Counted from the first letter of the stretch, positions 14,324 through 25,628 are shown. The stretch is 64,000 bases of DNA from Lepus europaeus (GCF_033115175.1 NC_084833.1:50864716-50928715); one strand, 5' to 3'. Numbers and translations: made by a program. Notes: a model not told the origin generated them from the letters alone.

Positions 14324-14669
14324 GGCCGGCGCTGCAGCTCACTAGGCTAATCCTCTGCCTTGCGGCGCCGGCACACCGGGTTCTAGTTCCGGTCGGGGCA
14401 CCAGATTCTGTCCCGGTTGCCCCTCTTCCAGGCCAGCTCTCTGCTGTGGCCAGGGAGTGCAGTGGAGGATGGCCCAAGTGCTTGGGCCCTGCACCCCATG
14501 GGAGACAAGGAGAAGCACCTGGCTCCTGCCTTCGGATCAGCGCGGTGCGCCGGCCGCAGCGGCCATTGGAGGGTGAACCAACGGCAAAAAGGAAGACCTT
14601 TCTCTCTGTCTCTCTCTCTCTCACTGTCCACTCTGCCTGTCAAAAAATAAAAATAAAAAAAAATAAAAA
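14324..14669 (+). mobile_element. CSINE, B-type, inserted in another SINE's tail
   Basis: TSD AGTACAATA at 14315-14323 and 14670-14678. Tail (AAATA)n. Contains a single 14-bp GC-rich unit (GTGCGCCGGCCGCA). Confidence 0.93.
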
Positions 14670-14699
14670 AGTACAATAAAATATACTGGAGAGATAGAT

Positions 14700-15019
14700 G
14701 GGGGGGTGCTGTGGTGTAGTGGATAGAGCTACCTCCTGCAGTGCTGGCATCCCATACAGGCTCCAGTTCAAGTTCTGGCTGCTCCATTTTCAATCCAGCC
14801 CTCTGCTATGGCCTGGGAAAGCAATAGAGGATGGCCCAAGTCCTTGGGCCCCTGCACCTGCATGGGAGACCAGGAAGAAGCTCCCGGCTTTGGATCCGCA
14901 TAGCTCTGGCCGTTGCAGCCATTTGGGGAGTGAATCAGCAGATGGAAGATTCTCTCTCTCTCTCTCTGCCTCTGACTCTCTGTAACTCTCTTTCAAATAA
15001 AATAAGCAAATCTTTAAAG
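14700..15019 (+). mobile_element. CSINE, classical
   Basis: Head GGGGGGTGCTGTGGTG, tail CAAATAAAATAAGCAAATCTTT. Confidence 0.9.
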
Positions 15020-15076
15020 AGGGAAAGAGGGGGGGGGGGAGGGAGAGAGGGAGAGAGAGAGAGAGGGAGGGAGGGG

Positions 15077-15107
<31 letters not shown>

Positions 15108-15163
15108 AGGAGGAGGGGGAGGGGGGAGAGAGAGAGAGAGAGAGAGGGAGAGAGAGCGAGCGA
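15020..15163 (+). repeat. (GA)n/(GGGA)n microsatellite
   Basis: About 140 bp of nearly pure purine (GA, GGA and G runs). It begins at a SINE tail junction and grades into the GA zone of the following reverse SINE. Confidence 0.95.
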
Positions 15164-15424
15164 GCTCACCTTCTGTTGGTTCATTCCCCTAACTGCCTGC
15201 AGTAGTTGGGGCTGGGCATGGGGGAGGCCAGGAGCTGGGAACTCAGTTGAGGTCTTCAATGCAGAGACTCAACTACTTGATCTATCACCTGCTGCCTCTC
15301 AGGAGCTGCGTTGATGAGAAGCTGTAACTGCGAGCCAGAGCAGAGAATTAAACCCAGGTGCTCTGATATGGGACATGGGCATCTTAACTAGCTTCTTAAC
15401 TGCTGGGCCAAACACTAACCCCAA
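15164..15424 (-). mobile_element. CSINE, older family
   Basis: Has the variant block AATTAAACCCAGGTGCTCTGATATGGG of an older C-repeat subfamily. Confidence 0.8.
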
Positions 15425-15566
15425 CTTTCTCTCCCTTCCCTTCCCCCACCCCCCACCCCGCCTCTCAGTTCCGGTTATGTTTGTCACTGGCAACCAAACA
15501 AGTCCTGGCCGTCAAGGGGAACATTTATTCTTCCTTATGTTTCCAAGTGGAGAGACTCCCTTTGAA

Positions 15567-15690
15567 CAGTGGTTCTCAAAGTGTGGCAACTCAAGCAGAG
15601 CCCCCAGGGAACTTGTTAAAGAATACAGTTCATCAGGCTCCCCATTCTGTGTAGTAATAGCCCCAGGTGATTCTGTGCCCACTAAAGGAC
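15567..15690 (+). mobile_element. MER5A-like hAT relic
   Basis: Begins CAGTGGTTCTCAAAGTGTGG and contains CCAGGGAACTTGTTAAAGAA and CCCCAGGTGATTCTG. Confidence 0.85.
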
Positions 15691-16418
15691 AACTAGACTA
15701 GGACTTCTGGTCTCTTATTCACTCTCCCCATGAAGAAGGTCTGAATTACCTGATTAGTGAGTTTGGAAGAGTGGCCTGGGCATGCTCAGTTTGTCTCCTC
15801 TCTTCCCTGTCTCTGGGAGCCAGCCTGGGTAAAGGGACAGCTGCTCCATTTCCCCAGGTGTCACAGTTCTACCAAAGGCATATTCCCATATGATGAGGCT
15901 GCTGTTTTTCCATCCCGTCTGTAGCTAACTAGTAAATTTATTCTGGGAGCAGTGCAAGCAAACTCTTTTGGCCTCACATGTAAAGCATGTCCTCCAATCT
16001 AGCTCTTACCAGTAATAAAGCCATCATTCTGTGTCTGTTTTCTCAATCGGGTCAGACTCAGCAGAGAAGAGAGTTATTGTTTAGTGAGTGCCCCAACACT
16101 GGCTAACATAAGAGGAGTGAGTAGATGGCTCAGGCCTCTTTGGCTTCCACGATTTGTAGGGGAGGGGACAATGGCTTCCCTCCACACTCCCAGATTCTGT
16201 GGCTGAGCTACAAATTAAGTTGGCATAAAACAGATAAACAGGGAGACATCATATGACATTATGTCCAGTGTGACAGGCCCACAAAATACGAGCCTTGAAG
16301 AAGGGTTAGATGATTGAAGCTTATATGGCATCCTGAGCTACACAGAGGATTGTGGACTTGGGGCTTCTGAGTGTGTTGGGTATCTACACAAGCTATGGGA
16401 GAAAAATGTGATAATATG
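15691..16418. other. Unassigned intergenic DNA
   Basis: About 730 bp, GC-moderate, with no identified repeat or gene. Confidence 0.5.
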
Positions 16419-16741
16419 GGGCTGGTGTTGTGGTGCAATGGGTTAAGCTGTGGCCTGCAACACCAGCCTCCCGTATGAGATCCTGCTTGAGTTTTGCTGT
16501 TCCACTTCCAATCCAGGTCCCTGCTAATGTTCCTGGGAAAGCAGCAGAGGATGACCCAAGTGCTGGGGGCCCTGACAGTCACATGGGAGAACCCGACAAA
16601 ACTCCTGGCTTGGGCCTGACCCAGCTCTGGCTGTTGCAGCTATTTGGGAAGAAATGAAGCAGCAGATGGGAGATTTCTCTCTCTCTCTCTCTCTCTCTCT
16701 CCTTCTCTGTAACCCTTTCAAATACATAAATAAACCTTCAA
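16419..16741 (+). mobile_element. CSINE hosting an L1 insertion
   Basis: Carries a (TC)n expansion at 16674-16701. Its tail (ATAAACCTTCAA) is the target site of the adjoining L1. Confidence 0.9.
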
Positions 16742-17036
16742 TGGGACAAATACCATATGTTCTCCCTGATCTATGATAACTAACAGAGCACCTAAAAGGA
16801 AATCGGTAGAAGTGAAATTGACACTTTGAGAAACAATGACTTGAACAGCCCTTATCTTGACAGTTTTTGTTTTTGTTTTTCTTAATGGAGAATGGGACTG
16901 GGAATGGGAGAGGGAGGAGGAGGTTGCTTGGGAGTGGGGGAGGGAGGGCAGGTATGATGGGAAGAATCACCATATTCCTAAAGTTGTACTTATGGAATTT
17001 GTACTCATTAAATAAACAGTTTCTTTGGGAAAAAAA
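16742..17036 (+). mobile_element. 5'-truncated L1, 3' end only
   Basis: The 295-bp 3'UTR ends in a G-rich tract, CATTAAATAAACAGTTTC and an A-run. The 12-bp TSD ATAAACCTTCAA (16730-16741 and 17037-17048) proves insertion into the SINE tail. Confidence 0.92.
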
Positions 17037-17048
17037 ATAAACCTTCAA

Positions 17049-18043
17049 AAATATGTTGATTAAATGTCTTATTATGCAAGTACAATCTCTCAGGTAATAA
17101 AAGTAGATTGTTGAGAACAGCTCTCTTCATAACACAGAGACTCTATCAATGTAGATTTGCTTTATGGATGTGAATTTCTTTTACAAAAGGACAGGTTTGC
17201 AGAACTACTCCTGTGCTTGCCATTTCTCAGAAAAACTAGCTTAACATGTGGCAACGACAGACGGACCCCTTGCTGGCAGTGCTTCCATCCCCTCCATCAT
17301 ATTTTGGAGCGGTGTGTCCTGAGCCCCGGGCACATCCTAGGAGGCCAGGTGTCACCGTCTCTCTCCTGGGTGGCTGAGTGCACTGGGGAAGAAAACCTTG
17401 TTTGTTTTCACCAGACCACTGGTGTTGCACCTGTGGCAAACAACAGTCTCCCGAGCCCCATGGGGCTCGGGAGGGGAGATTGCAATCTTGAAGCATTTCC
17501 TTTCAGTTCTCTCCTGAAGCAGTGTGGTTCTGTGAAGCCTGAACCAGGCCTAGAAAACACTGCCTTTTAAAAAGCTTCCTAGGAGCTGTCTACCTGCCCT
17601 GATTACCAGGTTCTGTCGGCTGTCTAGCCTAAATCTGTGTGGCTGCCCTTGGCAACGTGTGCTGCTGGGCCCAGAGATGCCTCTGTCCGTCGTTTGAAAG
17701 AAAGGCCATCTCTCTTCTCCCTTCTGCTTTTTTTTTTTTTTTTTTTTTTGGGCTTTCCTGTGTTCGCCACAGATTTTTCAAATAGCCCCAGTCATTCAGG
17801 GTGAGGGGTATGGATGAGAGAAAGACCCGCTTGAGGTTCTAAAAACCAGGCCCTGGAGCGAAAGGGAACTCAAATTTGGGGTTCAGTGCCCTAGAAGGGT
17901 AGACACATCTCTCTTCGGGGAGCTACTACAGGGAAGAAAGAGACAAAGTAGCTGTCAGTGGTGGAGGATCAGGAGAATATTTTCTATAAATGACCCTCAT
18001 TCTCGGTCTTCCTGGAATAATTCACCCCCTCTTCCAGATTATC
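17049..18043. other. Unassigned DNA with a palindrome and poly(T)
   Basis: Mostly non-repetitive. Contains the perfect palindrome at 17448-17473 and a T-run at 17728-17749. A 137-codon frame at 17157-17570 resembles nothing known to me. Confidence 0.5.
17448..17473. repeat. Perfect 26-bp palindrome
   Basis: CTCCCGAGCCCC, central AT, then its exact reverse complement. Confidence 0.98.
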
Positions 18044-18055
18044 TAATTACCACTT

Positions 18056-18118
18056 ATTTATTTATTTAAAAATAATTATTTTTTTTCTTAAAGACTTATT
18101 TATTTGAAAGGCACAGTT

Positions 18119-18155
<37 letters not shown>

Positions 18156-18413
18156 TCTTCCATCTGCTGGTTCTCTCCCCAAATGGCTGCAACAGCTGGA
18201 CTGGACTGATCCAAAGCCAGGAGCTAGGAGCTTTTTCCTGGTCTCCCTCCTGGGTGCAGAGGTCCAAGCACTGGGGTCACCTGCTGCTGCTTTACTAGGT
18301 GCGTTAGCAGGGAGCTAGATTGGAAGTGGCATAGCTGGGACTCAAACTGGCACCCTTGTGGGATGCTGGTGCTGCAGGCATTGCCTTTATGTGCTATGCC
18401 ACAGCACTGGACT
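18056..18413 (-). mobile_element. CSINE, classical
   Basis: TSD TAATTACCACTT/TAACTACCACTT at 18044 and 18416. Has a (GA)n expansion at 18123-18152. Confidence 0.92.
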
Positions 18414-18558
18414 CATAACTACCACTTGTTTTACATAGATTATATATATACAGTTTTGGTTCCTGTTTTACCTAAACTTTTTAAAAGTGTTCACAAACAT
18501 AATTTTCTATTTTTTTCATTAAAAAGATTGGACTTTATTAAAATTAAGAACATGTACA

Positions 18559-18848
18559 TTGGGGTGGGCATTTAGCCCAATGGTTAAGATACCGGTTAAG
18601 ACACCCATGTCCCACATTAGAGTGCCTGGGTTCAATCCTAGGCTCTGGATCCAGATTCCAGCAGAGATGGTTCAAGTAATCGGGTTCCTGTTACTCACAA
18701 GAGAGACCTGGATTAAATTCCCATTTCCCAGCTTCTTCCTGGCTCAATCCTGGTTGTGGGGAGTAAACCAGTGGATAGGAATTCTCTCTTCCTGCCTGTC
18801 TTTCTCTGCATGTATATTTCTCAAATAAATTAATTAAAAGGAAAAAAA
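18559..18848 (+). mobile_element. CSINE, older family
   Basis: Variant block CCCACATTAGAGTGCCTGGG. Tail CAAATAAATTAATTAAAAGG. Confidence 0.8.
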
Positions 18849-18888
18849 AGTTCACTTGTATCTATCTGGGATAGCTGAGTGTCCTGTC

Positions 18889-19203
18889 AATTTTTTTTTT
18901 TTTTTTGACAGGTAGAGTTATAGACAGTGAGAGAGAGAGACAGAGAGAAAGGTCTTCCTTCTGTTGGTTCACCCCCTAAATGGCCACTACGGCCGGCGCT
19001 GTGTCGATCCGAAGCCAGGAGCCAGGTGCTTCTCCTGGTCTCCCATGCAGGTACAGGGGCCCAAGCACTTGGGCCATCCTCCACTGCCCTCCCGGGCCAC
19101 AGCAGAGAGCTGGACTGGAAGAGGAGCAACTGGGACTGGAACCCAGTGCCCATATGCTGGCGCCACAGGCGGAGGATTAGCCAATTGAGCCACGGCACTG
19201 GCC
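18889..19203 (-). mobile_element. CSINE, B-related
   Basis: TSD around TGTCAATTTTT/TGTCAATGTTTT. Head end GAGCCACGGCACTGGCCC. Confidence 0.9.
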
Positions 19204-19239
19204 CTGTTGTCAATGTTTTAAAAAATCTATTTTAAGTAC

Positions 19240-19432
19240 AAGAGCTCTGGAGCTCAGACCTCCTGGATTCAAATATGCACTATACCATTTACCAGCTGTG
19301 CAAGATCTCTTACCACAGCTTTTTGGAAAATACAAATAATATAACCTACTTTGGGTGGTTGGTTAATGGATTACACTGGATAATGTTTTAAGCCATTAGC
19401 ACAGTGCTAGCACACAGTAAGTGATCAGTGGC
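19240..19432 (+). mobile_element. MIR relic
   Basis: GAGCTCTGGAGCTCAGACCTCC, TTTACCAGCTGTGCAAG and GCACAGTGCTAGCACACAGTAAG follow the MIR consensus order. Confidence 0.85.
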
Positions 19433-19705
19433 GGCATACCTGATTCTATGGATACATCTCTATCTTTATAGCTATACTGTATACATGATGCATACTGTTT
19501 TGTATTCTCCTGTATTTGTCAGTTCACATTGCTGTACAAAGTCCCTTAGGCTGAGGACTTGCTAAACTGCAGAAATTTATTTCTCACAGTCCTGGAGGCT
19601 GGGAAGTCCAAGATCAAAGTGCTGGCAGATCAGCATCTGGTGAGGGCGCTCTTCTTCATATACCATACCTTCTGTGTGTCCTCCCACGGTCGAGTGAGGC
19701 TTTAT

Positions 19706-19738
19706 TAAAAAAACAAACAAACAAACAAACAAACAAAC
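19706..19738 (+). repeat. (CAAA)n microsatellite
   Basis: About seven CAAA units following an A-run inside the LTR. Confidence 0.95.
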
Positions 19739-19833
19739 TTCTTTATTTATTAAGCCCATCTAATAAAAGCTTCTCCTGCATCTCATGCATGACAGCAGAG
19801 TCCTCATAACCTAATCGTCTCCTAAAGGCATTA

Positions 19834-19879
19834 CCTTTTTTTTTTTTTTTAAGATTTATTTATTTATGAAAGACAGAGT

Positions 19880-19918
<39 letters not shown>

Positions 19919-20166
19919 TCCACCTGCTGGTTCACTCCCCATATGGCCACAATGGCTAGAACCAGGCCAGGCCGAAGCCAGGAGCTTCTTCTAGGTCTCC
20001 CCTGTGGTTCAGGGCCCTAAGAACTTGGGCCGTCTTCAGCTGCTTTCCCAAGCACATTAGCAGGAAGCTGGATCAGAAGTGGAGCAGTCAAAACCTGAAC
20101 TGAAGTCCATGTGGGAAGCTGGTGCCATAGGTGGCGGCTTTACCTGCTATGCCACAGTGCTGGCCC
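19834..20166 (-). mobile_element. CSINE inside the LTR
   Basis: Classical reverse copy with (GA)n at 19880-19914. Flanks GGCATTACCTTTT and GGTACCATTTCCTTTT look like a diverged TSD. Confidence 0.9.
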
Positions 20167-20181
20167 TGGTACCATTTCCTT

Positions 20182-20486
20182 TTAAAAAAAAGTTTATTAA
20201 TTTATTTTCATTCACTTAACAGAGAGAGAGAGAGAGACAGAGACAGAGATAGAGACAGAGACATCCACTGGTTCATTCCCCAAATGCCTACAACAGCCGG
20301 GGCTGGGTGAAGCCAAAGTCAGGTGACAGGTACTCCATCTGGGTCTTCCATGAGGGAGCTGCCTCAAAGGATGAGTTGGAAGGAAGCTGGATTGGAAGCA
20401 GAGGAGCTGAGATTCAGACTGGCACTCTGATATGGGATGTGGGCAGCCCAAGCAGTGGCTTAACCTGCTGTGCTATGATGCCCGCC
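20182..20486 (-). mobile_element. CSINE inside the LTR, older
   Basis: Reverse copy with (GA)/(GACAGA) zone at 20220-20262 and the older-family TCTGATATGGGATGTGGG block. Confidence 0.85.
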
Positions 20487-20589
20487 CCAGGCCCCTACCT
20501 TTTAACAAGTAATCACATTGGAGATTAGGTTGCATCATACTAGTTTTGGGAGGATCCAAACAGTCAGACTGTAGCACCTACCTATCTCA

Positions 20590-20720
20590 TTTTCCTACAA
20601 AAATAAAAATTGTTTATGACCACATAGTGTTCTGTACTATGGCTGTAGCATCACTTATTTAACCAAGACCCTGTTTATAGACATTTGGATAGTTTTCGAT
20701 ATTTGAAAAACTCTATAATG
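20590..20720 (-). mobile_element. LINE fragment (L1M/HAL1-like)
   Basis: ATAGTGTTCTGTACTATGGCTG and TATTTAACCAAGACCCTGTTTATAGACATT resemble antisense L1M/HAL1. Confidence 0.5.
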
Positions 20721-20837
20721 TCTGCTAGACTCTCCTGGCAGCCATGCCTGAGGGATATGACTTTGGTCTTGTTCAGCCTTCTTGGCTGTTGGATTCCCAC
20801 AGTACTGTGCTACCCTGAGAGGGACATTAACCTGGGA

Positions 20838-20962
20838 GATAGAGATCTGAGTTCCAGTCGTGCTTCTGCTTTGTCCCTAGGTGATTTGGGGGGACTGCCC
20901 TTTTATCTTTGTACCTTTGCTCCGTGTCTGAAATAGGAGAACTTTAGAGAGAATGACCTCCT
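20838..20962 (+). mobile_element. MIR-like relic
   Basis: GATCTGAGTTCCAGTCGTGCTTC then TTTGTACCTTTGCTCCGTGTCTGAAATAGG fits a diverged MIR. Confidence 0.55.
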
Positions 20963-21498
20963 GGACCTGAGATTCTCAGATCATCCTCTGCTAAGCTGTG
21001 GATTCCTTCAGCTCCATTGTGGCCTTCCTCAGGGCTGCCTGTGCACACGCTTGAGCATGCCTTTCAGTTGCTATTCTTAGCAGCATGATCTTTAAACAAG
21101 GAATAGATTTGTGCTTCTGTCTCATCTCATATGCATGCAGCTCCTGCTGGGCTGTTTCATTCTCTACCAGCCATTCATTCACATTAAAAGCAATGGCCCA
21201 TTAAGGAAATAAGTGGATGCTGCTGCCCTATGAACTAAGATCAGGATTGCAGGCTCTCTGATTGGGGGCTTGGCCCTCTTTGGTCATCAAGCCATGGCTC
21301 TTTCTGACTTAGCCAGAGATGAGGTCAGGGGAATCTTGATTTCAGAAACTCCCTATTCACTCCACCCTCTGACCCCTTCTCTAGGGTGGATCTGGATCAG
21401 GGATGCTATTTGGTCAGTAGTGGCTTTTAATGATGATCAGTAACCCAGCAGTCCAGATGAGAAGGTCATTGTTGTCCTGACATAAAGCATGGACATGA

Positions 21499-21800
21499 AG
21501 GCCATCATTGCGGTGCAGTGGGTTATACTTCTGCTTGTAATGCTGGCGTCCCATATCAGAGCACCAGTTCGAATCCTGGTTGTTCTGGTTTCGATTCAAC
21601 AGGAAGGCAGCAATAGATGGTCCAAGTGCTTGCAACCCTGCCATCCACGTAGGACACATAGATGGAGTTCTAGGCTCCTGGCTTTAGTTTGGCTGTTGTG
21701 GTCATCTGAGGAGTGAACCAGCAGACAGAAGATACCTCTCTCTGTCTCTGCCTCTCTCTCTGTAGCTCTGGTTTCAAATAAATGAATCAGTCTAAAAAGT
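21499..21800 (+). mobile_element. CSINE, diverged
   Basis: GCGGTGCAGTGGGTTATACTTC head, CAAATAAATGAATCAGTCT tail. Confidence 0.85.
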
Positions 21801-21879
21801 CTGTTTACAATAGGTGAATTTGAATAAGTAGTATATGGGTGCTTTTATACTCTATTCATTGAAATCGCTCCCAAATAAG

Positions 21880-22231
21880 GTTTGTTTGTTTGTTTGTTTG
21901 TTTGACAGAGTTAGACAGTGAGAGAGAGAGACAGAGAGAAAGGTCTTCCTTTTTCCATTGGTTCACCCCCAAAGTGGCCGCTACCACCGGCGTGTTGCGG
22001 CCGGCATGCTGCGCTGAACTGAAGCCAGGAGCCAGGTGCTTCTCCTGATCTCCCATGCAGGTGCAGGGCCCAAGGAGTGCAGCCATCCTCCACTGCACTC
22101 CCTGGCCACAGCAGAGAGCTGGCCTGGAAGAGGAGCAACCAGGACAGAATCTGGCGCCCCAACTGGGACTAGAACCCAGGGTGCCGGCGCTGCAGGTGGA
22201 GGATTAACCTAGTGAGCCGCAGCGCCGGCCA
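21880..22231 (-). mobile_element. CSINE, B-type
   Basis: TSD CCAAATAAG at 21871-21879 and 22232-22240. Carries two copies of the 14-bp GC-rich unit and a (GTTT)n tail at 21880-21903. Confidence 0.93.
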
Positions 22232-22267
22232 CCAAATAAGTTTTTAAAAGCACAATCATTTACAGTT

Positions 22268-22569
22268 TTTCTTTTAAATATTTTATTTATTTATTTGAGA
22301 GGCAGAGTTACAGAGAGAGAGAAAAGAGAGTGAGAGGTCTTCCATCCCCAGATGGCTGCAATGGCTGGAGCTGAGCTGGGATAACTTGAAGCCTGGAGCC
22401 AGGAGCTTCCTCTGGGTCTCCTGTGTTGGTGCTGGGGACCAGGCACTTGGGCCATTTGCCACTGCTTTCCCAGGCCATAAGCAGGGAGCTGGATCGGAAG
22501 AGGAGCAGCATATGGGATGCTGCTGTAGGTGGAGGCTTAGCCTACTAACTACACCACAGCACCGGCCCC
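22268..22569 (-). mobile_element. CSINE, classical
   Basis: TSD CATTTACAGTT/CATTTATAGTT at 22257 and 22570. Has small deletions in the body. Confidence 0.9.
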
Positions 22570-22580
22570 CATTTATAGTT

Positions 22581-23045
22581 CTGTGGATCAGGAATTCAGC
22601 AAGGGCTGGGGCTAGGCAGTTCTTGCTTGGGGTCTCTCATGCAGTTGCAGTCAGATGCCAGTAGGGGCTGCAGGCATCTGGAGGCTGGATTGGGCTGGGT
22701 GTCCAAGAAGCCTCACTCAAATGTGGCGGTTGATGTTAGTGGTCTGGTGGGAGCTCAGGTGGACTTCTCACCAGCATGCCCACGTGGGGCCTCTGCAGCA
22801 GGTAGTCTGATGGAGTCAAGCATCTCACTTTGTTTCTCTCAGTGCACGAATCCCAAGAGAACAGGTGGAAGCTGCATGGTCTCTTCTTGCGTAGTCCTGG
22901 GTATTAAGCAGTATCTCTTCTGCTGCATTCTATTATTGCATCTGCATTACCTAGTATGTCAAGAATGTGCAGTTGTGTTCCAAAATCTTCACAAATGCTC
23001 ACTATAGGCCAGTTGTATGAGCTTTCTATTAGTTAACATGATTCT
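22581..23045. other. Possible old repeat, unassigned
   Basis: Starts GTGGATCAGGAATTCAGCA and contains GGGGTCTCTCATGCAGTTGCAG. I suspect an old LTR or DNA-transposon relic but cannot name it. Confidence 0.35.
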
Positions 23046-23068
23046 TCATGAGGTAGGTAGTCTTATTG

Positions 23069-23100
<32 letters not shown>

Positions 23101-23593
23101 GAGAGGCAGAGAGACAGACACAAAGAGAAAGGAGAGAGCCCCGAACTGCTGGTTCACTCCCTAAATGCCAGCAATCTGGACTGGAAGCTAAGAACTCAGT
23201 CCAGGTCTCTCAAATGGGTGGAAGGGCCTCAACTCCTGGAATCATAATTTGCTGCCTCCCAGGGTGCACATTAGCAGGAGGCTGGAATCAAGAGCAGAGC
23301 CAGTAATCCTCCGCCTTGCGGCACCGGCACACCGGGTTCTAGTCCCGGTCGGGGCACCGGATTCTGTCCCGGTTGCCCCTCTTCCAGGCCAGCTCTCTGC
23401 TGTGGCCAGGGAGTGCAGTGGAGGATGGCCCAAGTACTTGGGCCCTGCACCCCATGGGAGACCAGGAGAAGCACCTGGCTCCTGCCATCGGATCAGCGCG
23501 GTGCGCCGGCCACGGCGGCCATTGGAGGGTGAACCAACGGCAAAAGGAAGACCTTTTTGTCTGTCTCTCTCTCTCACTGTCCACTCTGCCTGT

Positions 23594-23633
<40 letters not shown>

Positions 23634-23718
23634 CAGAGCCAGGACCGGAATCGAGGCACTCCAGTATGGGACAAGGGCGTCTTCACCATCATCTCAACTG
23701 CTATGTCAAATGCTCCTC
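23069..23718 (-). mobile_element. CSINE, older, interrupted
   Basis: Poly(T) tail of about 25 bp at 23069-23095. The body is split at 23303 by a B-type SINE and resumes at 23643 to about 23718. Confidence 0.85.
23304..23631 (+). mobile_element. CSINE, B-type, nested, 5'-truncated
   Basis: TSD AGCAGAGCCAG at 23293-23303 and 23632-23642. Starts at TAATCCTCCGCC, so about 25 bp of head are missing. An uninterrupted A-tail of about 36 bp suggests recent insertion. Confidence 0.95.
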
Positions 23719-23721
23719 CCC

Positions 23722-23826
23722 CCCACTTTCCTTATTTTAAAGAGACCTGAGGCACAGAAGTTTGTAATATACCATTATAGAATAGGTAGGATTTGATTCA
23801 GATGGTCTGCTCCAGAATCCACAGCC
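23722..23826 (-). mobile_element. MIR relic
   Basis: TAAAGAGACCTGAGGCACAGAAG and TTGATTCAGATGGTCTGCTCC. Confidence 0.65.
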
Positions 23827-24039
23827 TCAATGATTGTTATACCCTGCCTCTCCCTACAGCTGCGATCCTTGCTGCACTAGGCTAAACTGCCATAGCCAGA
23901 TAAGGACTTTTTATTCACAATCACTGGTGTGTAAACCCTTCCGACATATTTGAAATTACGTGACACAGTCCTTTCCTCTTTAATTCTGAATTCTGCCTGT
24001 TTTCCTTTTCTTGGAATGTTTGTCTTCCACTTATTCATC

Positions 24040-24310
24040 TGCTCATATCATTTATCTTCAGACCTTTTAGGAAGCTTTCCCTGACCACCCACCCCTGGGA
24101 TGAGAGTTTTTCTGTTGGTCCCAATATCACATGGTGCTTATGTGGTTGTAATCCTTTGTCATCCTGCCTTATAATTTGCCTGTTGTGTTGCTGACTCCTC
24201 CACTGGGCTGGAAGTTCCCTGAGGACAGGAACAAAACCCTGTGCATGGACACAGCTCTAGCACTGCGCAGACTGCCTGGTACCTAGCGTACGTAGAGGCA
24301 GAATCTCACA
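24040..24310 (+). mobile_element. L2 LINE 3' end relic
   Basis: AAGCTTTCCCTGACCACCC, then CACTGGGCTGGAAGTTCCCTGAGGACAGG and CTGCCTGGTACCTAGCG, in the order of the L2 3' end. Confidence 0.8.
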
Positions 24311-24720
24311 CGTTTCTCACACACACCCAGAGCTCCCAGGACACTCTCCTGACACATACGCAATCTGCATAACCACTCTCTTCCCCACAAGCTCCATCAC
24401 TGTGGCTTGTTCCCCACGCGCAGTCACTGTCACATTCCTCACACTGTCAGCACCACTAGCCCATCACACACTCAATCACTGTGACAGCTCTAATCCTCAA
24501 TCACTGTCACATACTGTTTTCACACTAGTATGGTTGCCATCTGTACTCTTAGGATACTTGCGCTCCTGCAAATTGAGTTAATATGACAACCGCTCTATTT
24601 TTCACTCGGTCGCATACTGTATTTCTCATCCACACAGTCCCTGACATACACAATTGCACTTACACACGATCTTGCAGCCTCCTTCCCCCTGCCACACTCT
24701 CACGCACACACCCAGCGGCA
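24300..24720 (+). repeat. Degenerate CA-rich tract with CACTGTCACA motifs
   Basis: Repeats of TCACTGTCACA, TCAATCACTGTGACA and CACACACCC in imperfect array, immediately 5' of the RRAS2 CpG island. Confidence 0.7.
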
Positions 24721-24785
24721 AGGGACCAGAGACGTACGTCCGCGTGGGGTCTTGGTCAGCTCCGGAATCTCAGCCGCGGAGGGCG

Positions 24786-24822
24786 CGGCTCCGCCCCGCC
24801 CGGCCCCGCCCCCTCATACATA
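24786..24822 (+). promoter_or_regulatory. RRAS2 core promoter: GC boxes and weak AT-rich element
   Basis: A run of CCGCCCC/CCCCGCCCC motifs (24791-24813) gives overlapping Sp1/KLF-type sites. They are followed directly by the AT-rich TCATACATATG at 24813-24823. The spacing to the GGCCATTTG motif at about 24860 (YY1-like core) would fit a start near 24845-24870. Motifs are seen directly; promoter function is inferred from position and CpG context. Confidence 0.6.
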
Positions 24823-24844
24823 TGCAGCACCTCGCTCTAGCGGC

Positions 24845-25628
<784 letters not shown>

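Larger units (their letters stand above)
19510..20580 (-). mobile_element. MaLR-type (MST/THE1-like) solo LTR, split by two CSINEs
   Basis: Endogenous retroviral LTR in reverse. The part at 19510-19833 contains AAATTTATTTCTCACAGTCC and GGAGGCTGGGAAGTCCAAGATC. The rest resumes at about 20487-20580 (CACATTGGAGATTAGG; GGGAGGATCCAAACAGTCAG). No internal retroviral genes are seen. Confidence 0.8.

Noticed and set aside
15020-15163. Purine tract as a functional triplex or regulatory element
   Set aside because: It lies exactly between a SINE tail and the GA zone of a second SINE, so microsatellite growth from SINE ends explains it.
17157-17570. 137-codon frame near the palindrome
   Set aside because: No recognisable domain, no splice context and no codon signature.
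20991-21182. Short minus-strand frame (63 codons) with a helical, charged look
   Set aside because: No family recognised and no supporting gene structure. Could be a relic of an old gene or repeat, but not supportable.
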